Positions 1 through 4,720 of a stretch of 13,218 nucleotides of DNA are shown here, piece after piece. The stretch's first letter is position 1. Each line of letters opens with the position of its first letter. A program made the translations under genes and the position numbers. Source of the DNA: Nitrososphaerales archaeon TH5893 (lineage in GTDB: Archaea; Thermoproteota; Nitrososphaeria; Nitrososphaerales; Nitrososphaeraceae); the NCBI GenBank assembly GCA_014523685.1, contig JAATVT010000208.1:1-13218 (forward strand), read 5' to 3'. The notes below the pieces were generated by a model. That model was given only the letters and a program-made list of their open reading frames with translations. It did no database searches and was not told the DNA's origin.

Positions 1-658
1 ACGAATCAACCATTCTCTGAACTAGGGGTAAATATTTATCATGACTATCTGTGTTGGCAAGATATGTAAAAATATAACCCATTTTTCCGTTCACAATATA
101 TATTTCCATTATTTTAGATAAAGCCCCCGAGATTTTTTCAGTATATACTACTTTGTGTGCCGGAATATTTCCTACAATAGTTATTGGTTCGGATTCAAGG
201 ATCGTCCTAGCACTAGAATCCTCTGTAGCGGTCACGACAGGTGGATTTTTCAACAAACTAATCTCTTGATATGTGAACTTCTCTACAGAGGTATTGTTAC
301 CTGTCAGATTCTTGACTGCCGTATATGTAGTAACACATTCTCCAAATTCGCTTGGTGGAGGATTAAAAGACATGAGAAAAGTCAAGTTCTCACCTGGGGG
401 TATTTCCTCATTAACCCACCCAGAAGGATAGAGTAAACTGAATCCGAACTGTGGGCTTGTATAATTGGTAAAATTACTGCCAGACTCAGCGCCCAATGGT
501 ACCTTTTGACTTGTCTCTTGTTCTGGTTGCTGTTGTGCTCTTAATTCTTCTTGTTGTAGAATGCCATATGGCTGTTGAAAAGAAACGATAATGAATAACA
601 AAATCACACTCGCGGCATTTAAAATTCTTAGATATAGATTGGGATTATTTGTTTGCAA
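1..658 (-). CDS. PsbP-like membrane-anchored extracellular protein, 3' end outside window
   Basis: Reading the minus strand from a TTG at 658 gives 219 residues with no stop before the window edge, so the C-terminus is missing. Residues 13-27 are hydrophobic (NAASVILLFIIVSFQ), giving a signal or anchor segment. A Gln/Glu-rich linker (about 35-52) follows, then a domain starting YTSPQFGFSLLYPSGW (67-81) and ending with IYIVNGKMGYIFTYLAN (186-202) and PLVQRMVDS. This pattern (F-G-F-x-hydrophobic-YP-x-GW near the start, then a strand with Y-x-F-x-Y) is that of PsbP/Mog1-fold proteins, which are numerous in ammonia-oxidising archaea and of unknown role there. An in-frame TAG four codons upstream leaves TTG as the only early start. 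No Shine-Dalgarno is seen, but an AT-rich TATA-like stretch (about 684-697) would start transcription close to the TTG. The family call is moderately sure; the start is less so. Confidence 0.72.
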   Translation of the reverse strand, partial: MQTNNPNLYLRILNAASVILLFIIVSFQQPYGILQQEELRAQQQPEQETSQKVPLGAESGSNFTNYTSPQFGFSLLYPSGWVNEEIPPGENLTFLMSFNPPPSEFGECVTTYTAVKNLTGNNTSVEKFTYQEISLLKNPPVVTATEDSSARTILESEPITIVGNIPAHKVVYTEKISGALSKIMEIYIVNGKMGYIFTYLANTDSHDKYLPLVQRMVDS

Positions 659-911
659 ATGGATAAACTATCGAATTTCATATGACATATATATTTTTGC
701 GACATCTAATTTGCAGTCACCACATTTCGGGATGGAATAAGAGTCCGCTTTCCGTACCCTTGAAAGAAAAGGGATTCAAATTCGTGGTATCTATCTTTAA
801 AATGGATTTTACCCCAGTGGACTTCTGTGCGACAGAATTTGAAAACCAATTTCTGCTGCTAGAGTAAACGATTCTATCATATTTGCATAATTATCTTCTT
901 ATTTTCCTCTT

Positions 912-1097
912 TTAGTCCTTCTCCCCCTGTAGCTTTTCCTGTATCCTCTTCTTTCTTAATACTAAAATGACAGCAATCACTAATATGGAAAGACTGATTT
1001 CTAATAATCCCGAAGGAGTCAATGATGAACTCAAGGAATAGCTATTGATTTTACCTTCTAGTCGAAGAGGAACAAGGAAGTCAAATGACGGTAGCAC
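912..1097 (-). CDS. Doubtful small protein with one C-terminal membrane segment
   Basis: A 61-residue frame starts with GTG at 1097 and ends with TAA at 912. Residues 31-47 (LLEISLSILVIAVILVL) form a clear membrane helix, followed by a basic and charged tail (RKKRIQEKLQGEKD). That is the usual end of an archaeal surface protein held by a C-terminal anchor. The part before the helix is short and featureless, and a stop lies six codons upstream of the GTG. It could be a small membrane protein or the last piece of a decayed surface protein. No Shine-Dalgarno or well-placed TATA box supports the GTG. Confidence 0.25.
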   Translation of the reverse strand: MLPSFDFLVPLRLEGKINSYSLSSSLTPSGLLEISLSILVIAVILVLRKKRIQEKLQGEKD

Positions 1098-1167
1098 AAT
1101 TGCCAGATTATCTTGTTATTTTAATCCACAAGACAGTCATAGATTCTTGACTACAAGTTATTTTATG

Positions 1168-1175
1168 TTTAAAAT
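1168..1175 (+). promoter_or_regulatory. TATA-like box of the gene at 1197
   Basis: TTTAAAAT is centred about 26 bases before the ATG at 1197. This is the distance expected if transcription begins at the start codon itself (leaderless mRNA, common in archaea). There is no Shine-Dalgarno in between. Confidence 0.5.
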
Positions 1176-1196
1176 GAAAAATAATGTAAGAGATTC

Positions 1197-1874
1197 ATGT
1201 CACATCCCTTGTATACTATATCTAGGAGTCTAGGGACAATAGCACTTCTGATCGGACATTTATTGAAGGGTCTCTTTGTCGCTTTTGGCAGAAAGGCAAA
1301 AACTGATGGGATGCCGAAATCTATACAGCTTGCTCGTTGGGTGAAAAACCAAACCATACTTTTAGTCAGAAAATTAAAAGAAGCAGGCAGGCCCAAAGTT
1401 ATGGAAGCAGGACAAGTATCAAAAGTATTGCTTATCTTTATTGCTCAAAACCTGACAACCAAAGGATTCCCTATTATCTTGAGAATTCCGCAATCAGTGA
1501 AGGTTCTGTCTATACTCTTCTACGAAAAAGCGAAGAGAGTTGTAGAAGAAAAGATATATGTTATCAGGCAAGATATGGCGTCTGAGCAGACCAAAGCTTC
1601 CGAGTCTGCCTCCATCTCATCATCTTCTGATATAGTTCTCAAAAACGAAGAAACAGCCAGTCCGAATGAAAGATTGGCTCAAGAGATTATTCAAAATGGA
1701 ATCGAATGTAAAGCAATGACAAGTACAGGATCACTTGCAATTATAAAGAAACCATACTACAGTTACCTATTTGCAATGAGTCCTAGAATTATCACAAATA
1801 GGGGCTGTATTAGATTATCTGAAGGAAATAATACAAGAAATATTGATTTTATTCAGATAGTCCAGAAAAATTAA
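1197..1874 (+). CDS. Unknown 225-residue protein
   Basis: I do not recognise this protein. It begins with a hydrophobic stretch (residues 13-30, GTIALLIGHLLKGLFVAF), then a basic amphipathic region (31-125) with Lys/Arg-rich helices and short hydrophobic runs such as VLLIFIAQNL (77-86) and IPQSVKVLSILFYEKAKRVVEEK. A Ser-rich linker (129-145) leads to a C-terminal portion of about 75 residues with two Cys (171, 204). The amphipathic segments suggest membrane association. Codon use resembles the neighbouring real genes, and a TATA-like box sits about 26 bases before the ATG, so the gene is probably expressed as a leaderless message. Its stop codon ends two bases before the end of a decayed gene on the other strand. 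Confidence 0.6.
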   Translation: MSHPLYTISRSLGTIALLIGHLLKGLFVAFGRKAKTDGMPKSIQLARWVKNQTILLVRKLKEAGRPKVMEAGQVSKVLLIFIAQNLTTKGFPIILRIPQSVKVLSILFYEKAKRVVEEKIYVIRQDMASEQTKASESASISSSSDIVLKNEETASPNERLAQEIIQNGIECKAMTSTGSLAIIKKPYYSYLFAMSPRIITNRGCIRLSEGNNTRNIDFIQIVQKN

Positions 1875-1876
1875 GC

Positions 1877-2209
1877 CTAATAATTTGTGATAAGCTTAAC
1901 TGGACCACCGCCAATACCGTAGTTCTCTATTAAGGAAGTATATGGATATGCATTCTTGTTGTATGGCCATTTTTGTTTAAATTCTTCTACGATATGAACT
2001 TTCGAAAATAGATCTTGTCTCGTATGTTTCTGCCATTTCTATTTAAAGCTTGAATAATCTGATTTAAACATCGATTCGCTACTAGAAGAATATTTTGAGT
2101 TTTGAGAGGATCATACTTGAATTTAACCAATTGTACCGTTTATTAAGATCTCAAATAGATGAACTGCGTTTCTAACTGATTCAATTAGATGTTTAAGAAA
2201 GAATTCAAA
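1877..2209 (-). pseudogene. Decayed gene split over three reading frames
   Basis: Three overlapping minus-strand frames, each too short to be called alone, read like consecutive parts of one protein. Frame one (2209-2126) gives FEFFLKHLIESVRNAVHLF and then EILING before a stop. Frame two (2139-1990) gives LVKFKYDPLKTQNILLVANR followed by CLNQIIQALNRNGRNIRDK. Frame three (2038-1880) gives VHIVEEFKQKWPYNKNAYPY followed by TSLIENYGIGGGPVKLITNY, with a normal stop at 1879-1877. The joins need two frameshifts, around 2126-2139 and 1990-2038. No start codon with a promoter is left; the frame-one region is bounded by a TAG at 2212-2210. The original product would have been at least about 110 residues. 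I do not recognise the family. Sequencing error is possible but would need two independent indels. Confidence 0.5.
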
Positions 2210-2245
2210 CTAGATTCCCTAAATTAAGACTATAAGACTGTTTAA

Positions 2246-2265
2246 ATATTAGGCGCACCTAATAT
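2246..2265. promoter_or_regulatory. DtxR-type iron-box operator overlapping the TATA box
   Basis: A perfect 8-bp inverted repeat, ATATTAGG-CGCA-CCTAATAT. The core TTAGG-N4-CCTAA has the look of DtxR/IdeR-family operators. It overlaps the downstream half of the likely TATA box (TTTAAATATT, 2241-2250) and ends about ten bases before the preferred start at 2276, so a bound repressor would block TBP/TFB or initiation. A near-identical site lies at 7270-7291. Two DtxR-family proteins are encoded in the same window. Confidence 0.78.
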
Positions 2266-2275
2266 GGACACGTCG

Positions 2276-2452
2276 ATGGCAAAATATGATGTTCCTGTTT
2301 TGGAGAAGGAAGATGAACTGATTCCTGAAACGTCCATCTTCATATGTGAAAATACCGATTGCGTGTTAGATCCCATGGAACAGATGACATACGCATTAAA
2401 TGAAACCCAAGTTAGATATGGATCAGTAATAGTGCTTAAAAATGCCCCTTAG
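2276..2452 (+). CDS. Small unknown protein under iron-box control
   Basis: This gives 58 residues from the ATG at 2276. An in-frame ATG at 2264 would give 62, but it lies inside the operator's right arm and only about 18 bases from the TATA centre, too close for initiation. The ATG at 2276 is about 28-30 bases from it and suits a leaderless message. The protein is acidic, with a Cys pair in FICENTDCVLDP (Cys at positions 25 and 29) that could bind metal, and a C-terminal part YALNETQVRYGSVIVLKNAP. I do not recognise the family. Because an iron-box overlaps its promoter, the likely situation is expression under iron limitation, but no function can be named. The next gene follows after 17 bases, probably in the same transcript. 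Confidence 0.6.
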   Translation: MAKYDVPVLEKEDELIPETSIFICENTDCVLDPMEQMTYALNETQVRYGSVIVLKNAP

Positions 2453-2469
2453 TATGTCCCATTGTGAAT

Positions 2470-2694
2470 ATGAGTTCAAAACACATAATCCAAGAGGATA
2501 AAGCAGATGAGATTAAAGCTCTAATAGCTAGATATATTCTTCTAAAAATAGAACAAAAAAAGATAGAAACCAAGTTGGCGGAAATTGCCCAATTTTACGA
2601 CAATGATTCTCTGCGAACGTTGTTTGAACCGATAGGCGAGTCCATGATGGGAGTCATTGGATTAGATCTTCCCAGTTTTAGGAAGAAAGAATAA
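2470..2694 (+). CDS. Small helical protein, second gene of iron-box operon
   Basis: The frame is 74 residues from the ATG at 2470; a GTG at 2464 in the same frame would add two. The first two thirds, about residues 7-45, is a charged helix with a heptad-like pattern (ADEIKALIARYILLKIEQKK, then IETKLAEIAQFY), probably a coiled coil or helical hairpin. The C-terminal part contains a short hydrophobic, Gly-containing segment (MMGVIGLDLP) and a basic end. No Cys, no membrane helix. It lies 17 bases after the preceding small gene with no promoter visible between them, so both are likely controlled by the operator at 2246. A run of nine T shortly downstream would end the transcript. Family not recognised. 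Confidence 0.6.
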   Translation: MSSKHIIQEDKADEIKALIARYILLKIEQKKIETKLAEIAQFYDNDSLRTLFEPIGESMMGVIGLDLPSFRKKE

Positions 2695-2792
2695 GAAATT
2701 TAATAGATCTCCAAATCGAAGGTGCAACTTCTACAGTTAGTACAGAATTTTGCAAATACTCCATTATTACATCAAATTAGCCCCATGGTAGA

Positions 2793-2801
2793 TTTTTTTT
2801 T
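2793..2801 (+). terminator. T-run terminator of the two-gene operon
   Basis: Nine consecutive T on the plus strand, about 100 bases after the second small gene and before the convergent regulator gene. Oligo-T runs without a strong hairpin are the usual archaeal termination signal. Confidence 0.45.
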
Positions 2802-2852
2802 AACAGCTTTTGGATATTCAATATTTGAGTTGCAAATGCATTCATCTCAACC

Positions 2853-3326
2853 CTATCTCACACAGCACTCTCCATTTGGTATATGTTTTTGATGAGGGCA
2901 TTCTCTTGGATGACCTAGTAGGGTACATAGAGCGTCGGTAAAAATTTGTTTCATATGATGTTCGATACCACATACCATTTCCTCGTCTATCTCGATCTTG
3001 AGTGCATCTCTCATCAGTACTTCCAGAAGGCGAGTATTTCGAATCATTTGTTTACCTATTCTCTCCCCGCTAGGTGTCATCTTGACTAGATTTCTTCCTT
3101 TAGTATATTCGACTAAATTGCCTTCATTAAGTTTATGTAGCATCTGAACCACAGAAGGTTGCTTTACATTCAATAATTTGGCAATAGAGCTTACCTTTAC
3201 ATCTTCTCCTTCCTCACGAATATACCATATGGCCTTCAAATACATCTCTACACTTTCGGCTTCTGCAGTGTCAATATAAAGAGACTCCTGCTGAACATCT
3301 ATGCTGTCCCGAATGGATCTATCCAT
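2853..3326 (-). CDS. DtxR/MntR-family metal-dependent transcription regulator (paralogue 1)
   Basis: The protein has 157 residues, closer to MntR (about 140) than to DtxR (about 230), so it lacks the SH3-like third domain. Residues 23-85 form the winged helix: SVEMYLKAIWYIREEG, then the recognition helix region VKQPSVVQMLHKLNEGNLVEY. The dimerisation/metal domain follows. Aligned by eye with DtxR, the primary metal site is intact: Met28 (DtxR Met10), Cys119, Glu122, His123 (DtxR Cys102, Glu105, His106). Cys rather than Glu at the first of these points to iron rather than manganese sensing. At the ancillary site Glu102 is kept, but DtxR His79 and His98 appear as Thr98 and Glu115. It ends with the family's CPH-x-IP motif and a Cys pair (residues 143-155). 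It is transcribed divergently from the ferritin-like gene; a TATA-like stretch lies at about 3358-3367. Confidence 0.9.
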   Translation of the reverse strand: MDRSIRDSIDVQQESLYIDTAEAESVEMYLKAIWYIREEGEDVKVSSIAKLLNVKQPSVVQMLHKLNEGNLVEYTKGRNLVKMTPSGERIGKQMIRNTRLLEVLMRDALKIEIDEEMVCGIEHHMKQIFTDALCTLLGHPRECPHQKHIPNGECCVR

Positions 3327-3375
3327 TTCAATATGTCATCATAGCACATCATTTCAGCTTTTAAGTTCAATTCCA

Positions 3376-3393
3376 ATTCTCTATGTTGAGAAT
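3376..3393. promoter_or_regulatory. ATTCT-N8-AGAAT element upstream of dtxR paralogue 1
   Basis: Inverted repeat ATTCT-CTATGTTG-AGAAT; the arms extend inward to ATTCTC/GAGAAT. It lies about 8-10 bases upstream of the minus-strand TATA-like stretch (3358-3367) of the regulator gene. The same half-sites with the same 8-base spacing occur at 4599-4616 and 7238-7255, again just upstream of TATA boxes. Confidence 0.55.
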
Positions 3394-3487
3394 GAAATAG
3401 CATGATAAATTCATCAATTCCATTCAAAATTGTGAATCTGAATGCAAGTTACATCGGAGGAATCATAGAAAAACTCCCCAAATTCTA

Positions 3488-3514
3488 TATATAATATTTG
3501 CAAAATATTATATA
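3488..3514. promoter_or_regulatory. 27-bp AT-rich palindrome between dtxR and ferritin genes
   Basis: Perfect 12-bp inverted repeat TATATAATATTT-GCA-AAATATTATATA, lying roughly midway between the two divergent start codons (3326 and 3612). Its arms contain ATATTA/TAATAT like the outer part of the iron-box palindromes but lack the TTAGG core. It could be an operator or a DNA bend; AT-rich DNA makes such symmetry likelier by chance. Confidence 0.4.
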
Positions 3515-3553
3515 AAATCATCATAAAAAGGCTTGGTTCTTTGCTTTTCTACA

Positions 3554-3567
3554 TTAGTTTGTACTAA
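3554..3567. promoter_or_regulatory. Degenerate iron-box upstream of the ferritin-like gene
   Basis: TTAGT-TTGT-ACTAA has the same geometry as the core TTAGG-N4-CCTAA of the two strong operators, with one changed base per half. It ends 13 bases upstream of the TATA-like TTTTAAATAG (3581-3590), so a bound protein would not cover the TATA box. That placement would fit activation. Confidence 0.4.
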
Positions 3568-3580
3568 CAATATTATAAAA

Positions 3581-3590
3581 TTTTAAATAG
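3581..3590 (+). promoter_or_regulatory. TATA-like box of the ferritin-like gene
   Basis: TTTTAAATAG is centred about 27 bases before the ATG at 3612, consistent with a leaderless transcript. No Shine-Dalgarno lies in front of the ATG. Confidence 0.5.
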
Positions 3591-3611
3591 GTTAAAGTCC
3601 ATTAGTTTAGT

Positions 3612-4097
3612 ATGGGAAAGAAGTCTATTGAGATAGCAGGCGCGGGTGTCGATGGCACAATCGCGATGCTAAAAAAAGCATATGGCGGAGAGCTTTCAGC
3701 TTTTCATTACTTTTGGTATATTTCGCAAAACATAGAGGGATTAGGAGTATTGGAGTCGAAGTTCTTTGAGGCGCGAGCAGATGAGGAACTTGGTCATTCG
3801 AAGAAAGTTGCATTTAGACTTATGCAATTGGGAGAAACACCAATAGATGATCCTGCTCAGTGGGAACAGGTTAGTGGCCTGGGTAAGCTTCAGCCCTCAC
3901 GGTTTCTCACGCTCAGAAGCGCCCTCGAAAGAGCATTGGAATTTGAAAGGTTAGTAATTGGATTATACAATGATCTGGCCAATAGTACCAAGGACAAAGA
4001 TCATGGAACGTATCAACTTGCGTTAGAGCTTCTCAACGCAGAACTTGAAGATGAACAAGATATTGAAGATATCTTGGCAAAGCTTGAAATTCGCTAA
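3612..4097 (+). CDS. Ferritin-like (bacterioferritin/Dps-like) iron storage protein
   Basis: The 161 residues fit a single four-helix ferritin-like bundle. Likely diiron ligands are Glu27 (helix 1, GGELSAFHYFWY), Glu59 and His62 (helix 2, EExxH-type EELGH), Glu112 (helix 3, LEFERLVIGLY) and acidic residues of helix 4 (Glu144-Asp150, AELEDEQD). The His common at the end of the helix-4 ExxH motif is not seen. It should store or detoxify iron in the cytoplasm, oxidising Fe(II) in a protein cage. There is no Cys, so it is not the Cys-pair type of archaeal Dps-like protein. It is divergent from a DtxR-family regulator gene and has a candidate regulator site upstream of its TATA box, so iron-linked control is likely. 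Bacterioferritin versus Dps-like cannot be settled by eye. Confidence 0.82.
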   Translation: MGKKSIEIAGAGVDGTIAMLKKAYGGELSAFHYFWYISQNIEGLGVLESKFFEARADEELGHSKKVAFRLMQLGETPIDDPAQWEQVSGLGKLQPSRFLTLRSALERALEFERLVIGLYNDLANSTKDKDHGTYQLALELLNAELEDEQDIEDILAKLEIR

Positions 4098-4104
4098 CTG
4101 AAAC

Positions 4105-4338
4105 CTAGCCTATCCGAATCCTTATCCCTTTTCTTTTTAGTACTTTTGTTAATTTCCTTCTCTTCACTCCAGATTTTGGCATAACTTTAGTTTTAAGAAG
4201 TTTACACGAACACGTTATGCAATAGCCTTCTATTGCAAGCCTGTTATTTGCTAGCTTGTTATATCTGATATTTATCATCTCTACATTTCTTTTACATTTG
4301 GTACAGTATGTTAGCTTCAAGTATATTGCATTACCCAT
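4105..4338 (-). CDS. Small basic zinc-ribbon protein (DUF5679-like)
   Basis: The protein has 77 residues. A CxxC at 12-15 (YCTKCKRNVEM) and a second set at 40-45 (GYCITCSC) frame a short beta-rich segment, which is a zinc-ribbon layout. The spacing and the phrase 'Cys-x-x-Cys, then a modified loop, then G-x-C-x-x-C' resemble the DUF5679 family of small archaeal and bacterial proteins of unknown role. A strongly basic tail (55-76, GVKRRKLTKVLKRKGIRIRI) suggests nucleic acid or ribosome binding. It ends only seven bases from the end of the convergent ferritin-like gene, so the two transcripts may overlap at their 3' ends. ATG at 4338 is the only sensible start. Confidence 0.6.
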   Translation of the reverse strand: MGNAIYLKLTYCTKCKRNVEMINIRYNKLANNRLAIEGYCITCSCKLLKTKVMPKSGVKRRKLTKVLKRKGIRIRIG

Positions 4339-4598
4339 TGATGCATTTATTCTAGTTATCGATTTTCGTACTGATTTGTCAACTAATTAGGAAGTGGTAG
4401 GGATCGCACTAGTCATCTAAATTTTCAACATAAATAGTCCAAATTGTCCGGATTTGCGTGGAAATCGTAATTTCAAACGGAATATTTTCTTTACGAATTA
4501 TCAATAATAAATGGGGGTTGGGCTTATTACTAATGTGTGTTCTCATATGGATAACATCCGGTGAAAGCCGTGGAAGCTGCTACTAATCTGACGTTCTA

Positions 4599-4616
4599 AT
4601 TCTCACACTATAGAAT
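4599..4616. promoter_or_regulatory. ATTCT-N8-AGAAT element upstream of FTR1
   Basis: ATTCT-CACACTAT-AGAAT, ending about eight bases before the TATA-like core TTTTTAAATA (4625-4634) of the FTR1 promoter. It matches the element at 7238-7255 beyond the half-sites: both read ATTCTCA-x-ACT-x-TAGAATC. Confidence 0.6.
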
Positions 4617-4706
4617 CCGACATATTTTTAAATATGCCTTATATCCTCTCAATTTTAAGACTAATAGTAATGCAATCTCATGCAAATCCAGTTCTAAAAT
4701 AAACCT

Positions 4707-4713
4707 GGAGGAG
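4707..4713 (+). promoter_or_regulatory. Shine-Dalgarno that fixes the TTG start of FTR1
   Basis: GGAGGAG lies seven bases before the TTG at 4721. It favours that start over the in-frame ATG at 4751, which has no ribosome binding site. Confidence 0.7.
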
Positions 4714-4720
4714 AAAGTAA

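Larger units (their letters stand above)
659..1196. other. Intergenic stretch, no supported gene
   Basis: Short open frames exist on both strands (for example plus 682-867 and minus about 720-880), but none has a convincing start signal, domain or composition. It contains the promoter of the minus-strand PsbP-like gene (684-697) and that of the plus-strand gene at 1197 (TATA-like TTTAAAAT at 1168-1175). The only candidate worth listing is the small membrane ORF at 912-1097, given separately. Confidence 0.5.
4339..4720. other. FTR1 upstream region, 382 bases without a gene
   Basis: No coding frame is supported. The distal part includes a small palindrome GAAAT-CGTA-ATTTC (4461-4474) of unknown meaning. 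The proximal part holds the FTR1 promoter: the ATTCT-N8-AGAAT element (4599-4616), a TATA-like palindrome CATATTT-TT-AAATATG (4621-4636), a second AT-rich box (ATTTTAAG, 4649-4656) and a Shine-Dalgarno (4707-4713). Confidence 0.55.

Noticed and set aside
155..436. Plus-strand 93-residue ORF
   Set aside because: It lies antisense to the PsbP-like gene, has a Cys/Trp/Arg-rich composition typical of shadow frames and no domain.
682..867. Plus-strand 61-residue ORF, and open minus-strand frames over the same bases
   Set aside because: Three frames here look about equally protein-like; none has a start signal or recognisable motif.
1337..1585. Plus-strand 82-residue ORF inside the 225-residue gene
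   Set aside because: Shadow frame of 1197-1874, which has the better composition and a well-placed TATA box.
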